Shown one piece after another: positions 37,918-45,372 of a DNA stretch of 51,627 nt. A program made the position numbers and the translations under genes. How positions within the stretch are numbered: the stretch's first letter is position 1; every line of letters begins with the position of its first letter. The stretch comes from GWC2-45-44 sp041661665. Its GTDB lineage: Bacteria > Planctomycetota > Phycisphaerae > Sedimentisphaerales > UBA12454. The notes under the pieces are model-generated. The model was not told the origin of the DNA. It searched no databases and saw nothing but the letters and a program-made list of their open reading frames with translations. The stretch is taken from contig JBAZTW010000014.1 of assembly GCA_041661665.1 (NCBI GenBank), positions 1-51,627 of the forward strand, written 5' to 3'.

Positions 37918-38341
37918 AAGAATCGGCGTATCACTCGAAAGCGATTTACTGGCAACATTCGATAAAGCTATCGAGGGCAAGGGATACAAAAACCGCTCGG
38001 AGGCGATTCGCGATTTAATCCGCGAGCATTTATCGCAGGAAAAAATCGAACACAAGAAAACTCCTGCCATCGGTGCAATCTTTCTGGTGTATGACCATCA
38101 CACAGCACATATATCGAGCGTGTTCAAAAAGCTCGGCCATCACAGCCATATAAAAACAATTTCATCAATCCACGTTTATATCGACAGCGATAATTGCCTT
38201 GAGGTGCTTTTGGTTCGCGGATTAGCCTGTGATATAAACAAACTCGGCGAAATGATGATTAGCCTTCGCGGCGTAAAACACGGGTATGTCAACCTCGTGG
38301 CCGTGGATGATGAGAAAAAGAATCACCACAAAGAAGCATAA
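37904..38341 (+). CDS. nikR: Nickel-responsive regulator NikR, His89-to-Tyr variant
   Basis: 145 residues. Ribbon-helix-helix domain at the start (IERIGVSLESDLLATFDKAI, NRSEAIRDLIREHL), ACT-like nickel domain at the end. Aligned to E. coli NikR, ligands His76 (LGHH), His87 (SSIHVY) and Cys95 (DSDNCLEV) are kept, but His89 is Tyr; the codon read is TAT. The high-affinity square-planar site would thus have three of four usual ligands, so nickel affinity or metal choice may differ. Neighbouring permease and lar genes support a nickel role. Confidence 0.93.
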   Translation: MSTIERIGVSLESDLLATFDKAIEGKGYKNRSEAIRDLIREHLSQEKIEHKKTPAIGAIFLVYDHHTAHISSVFKKLGHHSHIKTISSIHVYIDSDNCLEVLLVRGLACDINKLGEMMISLRGVKHGYVNLVAVDDEKKNHHKEA

Positions 38342-38895
38342 TTAACCTTTAATGCAAATAAGGGGCTTTAGTTTGGCGACTTTTTTGGCAAGGCCGCGCA
38401 TTGAATCGGATTTTATGATAATGTTCCTGCCGGCAAGGGTTCTGATAATTTCGCCGCCTTTAAATTGTTTCGCTGCCGCTGTTCTGCTCAAACTCCTGCC
38501 CGCGCCGTGACAGGCAGAGCCGAACGCAATTCCCATACTTTCATTCGTTCCACAAAGAATGTAAGAGACTGTTCCCATTGACCCGCCGATTAAAACAGGC
38601 TGGCCGAAAGGTTTGTATTCATCTGACAAATCGGGAGTGTTAATGCCGAAGGCGCGGGTAGCGCCTTTGCGATGAATCAGCAGTTTCCTCATTTTGCCAT
38701 CAACATTATGCTCCTCGAATTTAGCGGTATTATGGCTGACATCATAGAGCATCTGCAAATTTGCCTTTGGAAAAATTTTGGCAAATGTCCGTCGAACAAG
38801 TTCAGTTAAAATCTGACGATTGGCAAGTGCGCAGTTTATTCCGCTTCGCATAGCGCCAAGATAATCACCGCCGAGCGGGCTATTTATCGGTATAC
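38342..38895 (-). pseudogene. rtcB: RtcB RNA ligase, 5'-truncated
   Basis: About 185 codons matching the C-terminal part of RtcB (from RVACIPINSPLGGDYLGAMR, ANRQILTELVRR to the end). It has VSHNTAKFEEH, LIHRKGATRAFG, GSMGTVSYILCG and the SACHGAGRSLSR box that carries the guanylated His. Some 280 N-terminal residues with the metal site Cys and His are missing: the frame runs into an IS110 transposase end at about 38896. It cannot be a working ligase. The open frame to 38926 with an ATG is accidental. Confidence 0.88.
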
Positions 38896-38896
38896 A

Positions 38897-39049
38897 GGCA
38901 ACCCTGTATTGAAAAGCTATTATCAAAGGCTGGTCAATGAAGAGGGCAAAACTAAAATGGTCGCCATAATCGCTGCCATGAGAAAGCTGTTGTGTATAAT
39001 GAATGCAATGCTTAAAAACAATAAAAAATGGGAACCAAAATTAGCTTAA
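38897..39049 (+). mobile_element. IS110-family transposase, C-terminal relic
   Basis: About 50 codons reading GNPVLKSYYQRLVNEEGKTK, MVAIIAAMRKLL, CIMNAMLKNNKKWEPKLA and stop. This is the characteristic end of IS110 transposases (YQRL, then GK, A-x-x-A-x-MRKLL, LNAML). The upstream DEDD and most of the transposase are gone. The junction with rtcB is at about 38896. After the stop come about 40 bp (AAAAAGTATTGACG, TTTAAGACAG) that may be the right end of the element. Confidence 0.8.
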
Positions 39050-39090
39050 AAAGTATTGACGTTTAAGACAGTCCCAAATTTCAATTATCA

Positions 39091-39630
39091 TTATTCTAAA
39101 TATGAACGATTTTTAAAACATGTATTTCCGAAACAATCGTACGCTACAATCGCGGGGAAATCCTTAAATTCAAGTTTTCTTATTGCTTCAGTACCCAAAT
39201 CTTCGTAGGCAATAATTTCTGATGAGACTATATATTGGCTCAGCAGCGCCCCTGCCCCGCCGAGCGCGGCGAAATGAACGCCGATATATTTTTTCAGAGC
39301 ATCCCGGACGGCATCATTTCGATAGCCTTTGCCAATCATTGCCTTGAGGCCTGCGGCAAGGAGTATCGGACTGAAGTCGTCCATTCGAGATGATGTTGTG
39401 GGGCCGGCGGAGCCAATTGGTCTGCCTGGACGAGCTGGCGTCGGGCCGACAAAATAAATGGCTGCGCCTTTGAGGTCTATGGGTAATTCTTTGCCATCGG
39501 CAATTAGTTTGCACAGGCGTTTATGCGCTGCATCGCGAGCGGTATAGACGAAACCGCTAATAGCGACTTCGTCGCCGGCCTTGAGCGAGCGAACGACCTG
39601 GTCTGTTAATGGCGTTTGAATTTCCAACAT
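39091..39630 (-). CDS. Fumarate hydratase class I, C-terminal (beta) domain
   Basis: 179 residues. Matches the beta subunit of Fe-S fumarase / tartrate dehydratase: EVAISGFVYTARDAAHKRLC, AIYFVGPTPARPGRPIGSAG, PTTSSRMDDF, AMIGKGYR, HFAALGGAGALLSQYI and YEDLGTEAIRKLEFKDFP. The Fe-S-bearing alpha subunit gene, normally just upstream, is not there; the U32 gene runs the other way instead. The IS110 relic on the downstream side shows that rearrangement happened here, but it cannot directly explain the missing alpha gene. The protein may pair with an alpha subunit encoded elsewhere. Confidence 0.88.
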   Translation of the reverse strand: MLEIQTPLTDQVVRSLKAGDEVAISGFVYTARDAAHKRLCKLIADGKELPIDLKGAAIYFVGPTPARPGRPIGSAGPTTSSRMDDFSPILLAAGLKAMIGKGYRNDAVRDALKKYIGVHFAALGGAGALLSQYIVSSEIIAYEDLGTEAIRKLEFKDFPAIVAYDCFGNTCFKNRSYLE

Positions 39631-39696
39631 TTCGGCATTTTACACGAAAATGGCTGTTGCCGCAAAGATTAAAAATGCTATCATTTGGGCTGTTTT

Positions 39697-41526
39697 ATGG
39701 AAAATGAGCAAATGACACAAAAAATTGAGCTATTGGCACCGGCGAAAAACGCGGATATCGCAATTGCGGCGATAACGGCGGGCGCCGATGCGGTCTATAT
39801 CGGGGCGGAACAGTTCAGTGCACGGTCGGCGGCGGGCAATTCTACTGCTGATATCGCGAAAGTCTGCGATTTTGCGCATCAGTATTACGCGAAGGTTTAT
39901 GCCGCAATCAACACGCTGCTGAATAATGAGGAGCTTGCGGAGGCGGAAAAAATAATCGGCGAACTTTATAAAATCGGCGTTGATGGTTTGATTGTTCAGG
40001 ATGCCGGTCTGCTGGAGCTTGATTTGCCGCCAATCCCGCTAATCGCAAGTACGCAAATGGATAACAGTTCCGTTGAAAGAATAAAATTTCTTGAGGAGGT
40101 CGGGTTTTCACGGGCAATTCTGGCAAGAGAACTAAATCTTGAGCAGATTAAACAAATTCACAGCCAAACAAATATCGCTCTGGAGTGTTTCATTCACGGC
40201 TCGATTTGTGTCGGGGCAAGCGGGCGATGCCTGATGAGTTATGCGGCGGGAGGCAGAAGCGGCAACCGCGGACAATGCGCCCAGCCCTGCCGAAAACTCT
40301 ATACTCTAAAAGACAGCGATGGAAAAAAGATTGTTGAAAATCGGTATCTGCTGTCGCTGAAGGATATGAATCGCAGCGAATATCTCGAACAGTTGATTGA
40401 CGCGGGGGTAAGCTCGTTTAAAATAGAAGGCAGGCTGAAAGATGTTGATTATGTTGTCAATACGGTCGGATACTATCGCAAAAAACTTGATGGTATTCTT
40501 GCGAAAAAAGATTTGCGGAAAAGTTCGTCCGGCATCGTAAAATTAAATTTTGAGCCAAATCTGACAAAAACATTTAATCGCGGATTTACGGATTACGGCA
40601 TAAGCGGAAAATTTTCAAACCTCGGCTCGATTGACACACCAAAGTCCGTGGGCGAATTTATCGGCATTGTGAAAATAGCTGACCGGAAAACTTTTATGCT
40701 TGATGGCAAAAAAGTTCTCAATAACGGCGACGGAATTTGCTTTTTCGACAGGGATGGAAATTTGACGGGCACAACCGTCAACGGTATGGAGGGACGGAAA
40801 GTATGGCCGCAGAAAACGGACGAGATTTTTGTCGGTCAGGAAATTTACAGGAATTACGATAAATTATTCTGCGATAAACTGAATGCAAACGCAGCGGAGC
40901 GAAAAATCGCAATTAAAATAACCATCGACGGGCTTACGGTGAATGCTGTTGATGAAGATGGAAATTCGGCATCGGTGAAAATTGACGCTGAACCGGTGGT
41001 TGCCGAGAAAAAGCCCGAAGCCAAGCAGGCGTTTTTTACTCAGCTTACAAGACTGGGAAATACTATTTTCCAATGCGGCGATTTTAAATTTGAGCCCGGC
41101 GGTGTGGGTGTGTATTTTGTGCCGGTGTCGAAATTGAATGAGGCTCGACGGCAGCTTGTCGAACAACTGACAAAGGTTCGGGCGGAAAACAGGCCTGTTT
41201 GCACAGCGAAAATTTTGAAGAATAATTTTCCTTATCCGCAAAAACATCTGAGTTATTCGGATAATGTTCTTAACAAAAAGGCACAGGATTTTTATCGCAG
41301 ACACGGCGTAGAGACAATCGAACCTGCGGCGGAGTCAGGGCTTGATTTGACTGGCAGAATTGTGATGACGACAAAATACTGTCTGCGAAAGGAACTTGGG
41401 CTTTGTCGCGGGAAAATTGCAGGCGATGCTGCAGAGCCGATGGCTTTGACAGATGAAGATGGACGGGAATATGAGATTAGCTTCCTGTGCGGCCAATGCG
41501 GAATGGAAATAGTCAGAAGAATTTAA
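39697..41526 (+). CDS. U32 family peptidase-like protein
   Basis: 609 residues from the ATG at 39697; ATG at 39712 and TTG at 39685 are alternatives. U32 signature in the first 300 residues: IELLAPAKNADIAIAAITAG, DAVYIGAEQFSARSAAGN, EAEKIIGELYKIGVDGLIVQD, ECFIHGSICVGASGRCLMS, GRSGNRGQCAQPCRKLY and SSFKIEGRLKDVDYV. Four cysteines in this part probably hold an Fe-S cluster. Long members of this kind (RlhA type) hydroxylate 23S rRNA C2501 together with prephenate; others were called collagenases. The C-terminal cysteines of CLRKELGLCRG and SFLCGQCGME suggest a further metal site. Confidence 0.88.
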   Translation: MENEQMTQKIELLAPAKNADIAIAAITAGADAVYIGAEQFSARSAAGNSTADIAKVCDFAHQYYAKVYAAINTLLNNEELAEAEKIIGELYKIGVDGLIVQDAGLLELDLPPIPLIASTQMDNSSVERIKFLEEVGFSRAILARELNLEQIKQIHSQTNIALECFIHGSICVGASGRCLMSYAAGGRSGNRGQCAQPCRKLYTLKDSDGKKIVENRYLLSLKDMNRSEYLEQLIDAGVSSFKIEGRLKDVDYVVNTVGYYRKKLDGILAKKDLRKSSSGIVKLNFEPNLTKTFNRGFTDYGISGKFSNLGSIDTPKSVGEFIGIVKIADRKTFMLDGKKVLNNGDGICFFDRDGNLTGTTVNGMEGRKVWPQKTDEIFVGQEIYRNYDKLFCDKLNANAAERKIAIKITIDGLTVNAVDEDGNSASVKIDAEPVVAEKKPEAKQAFFTQLTRLGNTIFQCGDFKFEPGGVGVYFVPVSKLNEARRQLVEQLTKVRAENRPVCTAKILKNNFPYPQKHLSYSDNVLNKKAQDFYRRHGVETIEPAAESGLDLTGRIVMTTKYCLRKELGLCRGKIAGDAAEPMALTDEDGREYEISFLCGQCGMEIVRRI

Positions 41527-41575
41527 AATTGAAGATTGAAAAATGAAAATTTGCGGAATCGGCCTAACGGCCGAT
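41525..41575 (+). repeat. GAAGATTGAAAAATGAA element, copy 2
   Basis: Starts at the stop codon of the U32 gene (AAAATTGAAGATTGAAAAAT), then a hairpin ATCGGCC (41558-41564), loop TAAC, GGCCGAT (41569-41575). Stem changed in both arms relative to copy 1 (one more base pair), so pairing is conserved. Confidence 0.8.
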
Positions 41576-41587
41576 GGATTTTAACTA

Positions 41588-41618
41588 AACAAAAACCCCC
41601 AACATAAAGTCGGGGGCT
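41588..41618 (-). terminator. Intrinsic terminator of rplU
   Basis: Read on the minus strand: AGCCCCCGACTTTATGTTGG and GGGTTTTTGTTT, a stem of five G-C pairs and a T run. It lies 30-odd nt after the rplU stop. Confidence 0.85.
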
Positions 41619-41651
41619 AAGTACTCCAATTTTTTAAAGCAGCCTTAATTT

Positions 41652-41981
41652 TTAGGCTTCAATTTTCTCGATAGTTATTTCCATATGTCTCTGACGATGG
41701 CCGATACGCTTTTTGCTGGCCTTGCGGCGTCTGCGATAAGCAGGATATAATTTTTCGCCTTTGACAACTGATTCAGCAGCCGTAGAAACAAATCTGCCTA
41801 TAACCTTTGCGCCGGCTACATAAGGGAAGCCGATTGTGGCATCTTTGCCTGAACCAATCATCAGAACCTTATCCATTTCTATCGTCTGGGCATCATCAGC
41901 CACGTCAGCCAGTTCGATTAAGAGTCTGTCACCCTGGTTAACCATATACTGTTTACCGCCCTGTTCAATTACTGCATACAT
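41652..41981 (-). CDS. rplU: 50S ribosomal protein L21
   Basis: 109 residues from the ATG at 41981, with AGGAG 8 nt upstream; the open frame runs to 42086 but the extra part has no L21 homology. Typical sequence: YAVIEQGGKQYMVNQGDRLL, KVLMIGSGKDATIGFPYVAG, AKVIGRF and KRRRRKASKKRIGHRQRH-like basic end (here YRRRRKASKKRIGHRQRHME). rpmA, the usual partner, is not next to it. Its own terminator follows. Confidence 0.96.
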   Translation of the reverse strand: MYAVIEQGGKQYMVNQGDRLLIELADVADDAQTIEMDKVLMIGSGKDATIGFPYVAGAKVIGRFVSTAAESVVKGEKLYPAYRRRRKASKKRIGHRQRHMEITIEKIEA

Positions 41982-42154
41982 CAAACAACTCCTGAAAAAT
42001 ACATTCATACTTATGGGAAAGCGAGGGATTATAGTGATTTGGCCGATATAAGTAAAGAGAATTGTTTTTAAGTTAATTAAAAGCAAAGTTTGTCTTTAAA
42101 ATCCCTAATTTTTTTTGATATTTTGCAATAAGGGCTGCACAGAAAGCGTCTTTA

Positions 42155-42712
42155 ATGGTGAAATTGCCGATGGACGAGAGAAAAGAGAAAATAGAGCAAC
42201 TTGTCGCACTGTGTAAGAAAGGCGAAGCAATCGGCTTTTCACAGTTGGTTGATATTTACGCAAGTCGTTTGTACGGCTACTTTTACAGATTGGCTGGCAA
42301 TAGAGACGACGCGAATGAACTGGTAAGTGAGCTCTTTTTAAAAATTACAGAAAAAATAGGAAGCTGCAAGGTCGAAACCTTCGAGCCGTGGCTATTCAGG
42401 ATAGCATCTAACCTTTTTACAGATTATATCCGAGCGAAAAAACGGCGAGAAAAAATGCTTAATAAAATGGCCGAGCAGTGTCCGACGGAAACGCCTGACG
42501 AAAAAGACGACGGGTATCTGGCCGATAAACTCACAAAGCAGATGCAAAAGTTAGATGCCGAGACGGCCGAAATTATTGCAATGCGATTTTATTCGGGTTT
42601 GAGCTTTGAGGAACTGGCGAAGATGCGAAATGAGCCGATTGGGACGTGCCTTTCAAAGGTGCATCGGGGCATAAAAAGGCTCAGGCAGTTAATGGAAAAT
42701 GAAAATGAATAA
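42155..42712 (+). CDS. ECF RNA polymerase sigma factor
   Basis: 185 residues. Region 2 (GFSQLVDIYASRLYGYFYRL, ANELVSELFLKI, FEPWLFRIASNLFTDYIR) and region 4 (MQKLDAETAEIIAMRFYSGL, SFEELAKMRNEPIGTCLSKV) are both complete. The next gene overlaps by 14 bp and encodes a one-pass membrane protein, the usual place of a cognate anti-sigma factor. The third gene is probably part of the regulon. Confidence 0.93.
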   Translation: MVKLPMDERKEKIEQLVALCKKGEAIGFSQLVDIYASRLYGYFYRLAGNRDDANELVSELFLKITEKIGSCKVETFEPWLFRIASNLFTDYIRAKKRREKMLNKMAEQCPTETPDEKDDGYLADKLTKQMQKLDAETAEIIAMRFYSGLSFEELAKMRNEPIGTCLSKVHRGIKRLRQLMENENE

Positions 42713-43211
42713 ATTTAAAAATAAAAATGAGAGCCTTGACAGTCTGCTGGCGAAGTTTTTTTCGACCTCTGAAGCTAAGCAGGTAAAGGATGATTTTTCG
42801 TTTGCTGATAAGGCGTTTGAAAAAATTCCCACAGCAAAACCTGCCGAGCAGACGATAGATGAAATAAAGCGGAAAATCGCCGTAAAACTTTCGATGCAAA
42901 AACATATAAACTGGCCGAGGGTATTATTGCAGACTGTTGCGGTTGCGGCGGTTGTGATTTTAGCGGCTGTTTTGACTTTGCCGGACAAACCCGCTGCCGA
43001 CAAAATCGCAGCAAAAACACAGGTGCAGGATATTCAGCTTATTTCTGATATGGATATATCTCTGTATGAAGCGGAGATTGCACAATTGAACAGCGAATTT
43101 CTGACGCTAAGTTACGGCGAAGAGAATGGCAAAAACGGAACATTACTCGACCTAACCGAACGGGTTGAAGTTGAAATAATTGAAACAGATAACACATTTT
43201 GGAAAGGGTAA
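42699..43211 (+). CDS. One-pass membrane protein, likely anti-sigma factor
   Basis: 170 residues; M3 at 42705 is an alternative start. Cytoplasmic N-terminal part of about 70 residues, a membrane helix (LLQTVAVAAVVILAAVLTLP, about 75-93), then a mostly acidic outer part. No zinc anti-sigma (HxxxCxxC) motif is seen, so assignment rests on topology and on overlap with the ECF sigma gene. Function inferred. Confidence 0.65.
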   Translation: MKMNKFKNKNESLDSLLAKFFSTSEAKQVKDDFSFADKAFEKIPTAKPAEQTIDEIKRKIAVKLSMQKHINWPRVLLQTVAVAAVVILAAVLTLPDKPAADKIAAKTQVQDIQLISDMDISLYEAEIAQLNSEFLTLSYGEENGKNGTLLDLTERVEVEIIETDNTFWKG

Positions 43212-43215
43212 AGAA

Positions 43216-44085
43216 ATGAAGTCAATGGTAAAAATTTTGACAATCGCGGCGATGATTTTGCTGACGGCAGCGGTATTTGTTAATGCCAAGCCGCAGGAAA
43301 ATGGCAACCCCGATGGCGAGAGAATGGTCGGCAACGGAGAGTTTGCGGAGAAGATACTCGACGACATCAGGGCTAAAGACCCCAATGAGGCAGCAAGGCT
43401 TGAGCAGCTTCGCGAAGAGAATCCCCGCCAGTTCCGTATGGAGCTGAGAAAAATTGCTATGAAAGATATGCCTATGGGCGAGCCTGATATGAGACTTGAT
43501 CGTAAGGGGCGCGGAGCGGAAATGAGAATGCCAGGTGGGCCAGACGGAATGCCAGGCGGGCGTGGTGGAATGCCGGGGATGGCGATGGAACGAGCTCATA
43601 TGATGGAAGGCCAGCTTATGACCTGGCTGACAAAGAATGAGCCGGCGGAAGCGAACAGTCTGACTGCGCTGAAAGGAAAAGACCCGCAGGCTTATATGAG
43701 AAAAATTATGATTGATGCGAGGAAGTATCGCCAGATTATGGATGTCGAAGAAACCAATCCCGCTCTGGCGGAAGTTTTAAAAAAGGAACTCAAGCTGAAA
43801 GAACATCGGAATGAACTGCTTGAAAAATTCAGGGCTACCGAAGACGCCAAGCAAAAGGAAACAATTAAGGCAGAGTTGAAGGATGTCTTGAGCCAGACGT
43901 TTGATGTAAGCCTTCAGAAACAGCAAATTAAGTATGAAGAATTGAAGAAGAGGCTTGAAGAACTGCAGAAAAACGTGAACAAGAGTCAGACGGAACTTGA
44001 AAATTTTAAGAATAACAAGGATGCGCTGGTCGATAAAGAACTTGAAAATATTATCAGCCCGTCCGGCCAGTTCAACTGGGATTAA
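43216..44085 (+). CDS. Secreted Met/Gly-rich coiled-coil protein
   Basis: 289 residues from the ATG at 43216, with AAAGGG upstream. Signal peptide ends near AAVFVNAK. A Met-rich, Gly-rich segment (about residues 80-125, with EMRMPGGPDGMPGGRGG) sits between two helical parts; the C-terminal 100 residues are a charged coiled coil (LKKRLEELQKNVNKSQTELE). Met-rich linkers bind copper in periplasmic proteins; the helical frame recalls CpxP/Spy-type chaperones. It follows the sigma and anti-sigma genes without a terminator in between, so it may be the effector of an envelope stress response. Confidence 0.65.
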   Translation: MKSMVKILTIAAMILLTAAVFVNAKPQENGNPDGERMVGNGEFAEKILDDIRAKDPNEAARLEQLREENPRQFRMELRKIAMKDMPMGEPDMRLDRKGRGAEMRMPGGPDGMPGGRGGMPGMAMERAHMMEGQLMTWLTKNEPAEANSLTALKGKDPQAYMRKIMIDARKYRQIMDVEETNPALAEVLKKELKLKEHRNELLEKFRATEDAKQKETIKAELKDVLSQTFDVSLQKQQIKYEELKKRLEELQKNVNKSQTELENFKNNKDALVDKELENIISPSGQFNWD

Positions 44086-44114
44086 CGCAACAGGCGATAC
44101 AGAATAATATATGT

Positions 44115-44148
44115 AAAAGCCCTTTTGAGTTTTGAAAGGGCTTTTTTT
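44115..44148 (+). terminator. Intrinsic terminator of the ECF operon
   Basis: AAAAGCCCTTT (44115-44125), 9-nt loop, AAAGGGCTTTT (44135-44145) and a continuing T run. Classic Rho-independent terminator. Confidence 0.95.
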
Positions 44149-44178
44149 ATTTTTATCTTTAATTTTCCATTCCTTTAC

Positions 44179-44208
44179 TATACCCTATCTCTTAACCTCT
44201 ATACCCTA
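44179..44208 (-). repeat. TATAGGG heptamer array, copy 3
   Basis: Read on the plus strand: TATACCCTATCTCTTAACCT then CTATACCCTAA; it ends 13 nt before the YhaM gene start. Opposite orientation to 4986-5026. Confidence 0.55.
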
Positions 44209-44221
44209 AAAGGAAATTTTT

Positions 44222-45172
44222 ATGGCTCATTTGTTTATAGACCAGATTCAGGCAGGCCAGCAAATCAATGATGTTTATTTGATAAGCCAGGCGGTGCTGC
44301 GAAGCACGACCAACGGCAAACTTTATATCGCGATGTTTGTGGCCGACAAGACGGGCAAAACAAACGGCCGGGTATGGAACGCGACCGAGGAACTTTTCAA
44401 ATCGCTGCCGAAGGAGGGATTTGTTCAGATAATCGGCAGGAGCGAACTGTATCAGAATACTCTGCAAATCGTAGCTGATAAGATAGCCTCTGTGCCTTCG
44501 GAAAAAATAAATATCGACGACTATCTGCCCAGAACGCCAAAAGACATTAAGCAGATGTACGAAGAAACAGTAAAAATCCTCGGCGAAATAAAAAATCCAT
44601 CTGTTAAGGCTCTGGTCGATGAGTTTATTAAAGATAAAGAGCTGATGAAAAAATTCTGCAAGGCCCCCGCTGCGATGAGCAATCATCACAGCTATCTTGG
44701 CGGATTACTTGAACACACGCATAATATGCTCAAATCGGCAAAAGCGATACTGCCCTGCTATCCGCAGCTTCAGGCAGACCTTGTGCTGGCGGGAATTTTT
44801 CTGCACGATATGGGCAAGACCGAAGAGCTCAGTTATGAAATGGCGTTCGGCTATACGGACAAAGGCCAGCTAATCGGGCATATTGTTCAGACTACACTGA
44901 TGGTTGACCAGAAGGCCGACGCGATTGAAATCAGTCAGACAATTTTAGACAGCATTATGCACATTATTTTGTCGCATCATGGCGAGTACGAATTCGGCTC
45001 GCCCAAATTGCCGATGACAGCCGAGGCATATTTGGTGAATTTCCTCGATAACATCGATGCCAAGATGAACCAGATAGCCGAGAAGATTGAAACCGACCCA
45101 AGCCAGGACAATTGGACTGGATTCATCAAGGCTCTCGATTCAAAATTATACAGAAAAAGAGTCGTGGATTAG
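44222..45172 (+). CDS. YhaM-type 3'-5' exoribonuclease (OB-fold and HD domains)
   Basis: 316 residues with AAAGGAAA before the ATG. Residues 10-90 form an OB-fold nucleic acid-binding domain (YIAMFVADKTGKTNGRVWNA), residues 150-290 an HD domain: HHSYLGGLLEHTHNM, AGIFLHDMGKTEEL (the HD pair), GHIVQTTLM and HIILSHHGEYEFGSP. This order is that of YhaM/CBF1 exonucleases. Alone between a terminator and a repeat region. Confidence 0.92.
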   Translation: MAHLFIDQIQAGQQINDVYLISQAVLRSTTNGKLYIAMFVADKTGKTNGRVWNATEELFKSLPKEGFVQIIGRSELYQNTLQIVADKIASVPSEKINIDDYLPRTPKDIKQMYEETVKILGEIKNPSVKALVDEFIKDKELMKKFCKAPAAMSNHHSYLGGLLEHTHNMLKSAKAILPCYPQLQADLVLAGIFLHDMGKTEELSYEMAFGYTDKGQLIGHIVQTTLMVDQKADAIEISQTILDSIMHIILSHHGEYEFGSPKLPMTAEAYLVNFLDNIDAKMNQIAEKIETDPSQDNWTGFIKALDSKLYRKRVVD

Positions 45173-45191
45173 TCGTAGGGACAGACCACAT

Positions 45192-45219
45192 TCAGAGCCC
45201 AAGCGATAGCGCAGGGTGT
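45192..45219 (-). repeat. 28-bp repeat ACACCCTGCGCT..., copy 3
   Basis: Exact reverse complement of the block at 35079-35106. First of three different repeats packed in the 200-bp gap 45173-45372. Confidence 0.88.
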
Positions 45220-45224
45220 CGTAG

Positions 45225-45246
45225 GGGCAGACCTGTGTGTCTGCCC
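45225..45246. repeat. GGGCAGAC hairpin
   Basis: Perfect 8-bp stem GGGCAGAC (45225-45232), loop CTGTGT, GTCTGCCC (45239-45246). The preceding words GTAGGG resemble the end (CCCTAC) of the CGTGG palindromes, so it may be a distant member of that family. Confidence 0.75.
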
Positions 45247-45252
45247 TCTGTC

Positions 45253-45272
45253 ATTCCCGCGCAGGCGGGAAT
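45253..45272. repeat. dRS3-like palindrome ATTCCC-N8-GGGAAT
   Basis: ATTCCCGCGCAGGCGGGAAT, flanked by GTC and CCAG. It fits the Neisseria dRS3 consensus (ATTCCC, eight bases, GGGAAT) and the widespread environmental repeat of the same form. Confidence 0.85.
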
Positions 45273-45372
45273 CCAGTCTTTCAGTTTAGAGCATATTAGC
45301 GAACATAAAATTTTGTTTTCCAACGCCTTAGCAATTTTGATGCAAAACACTCTAACTGTCGCGGCTCTGATT

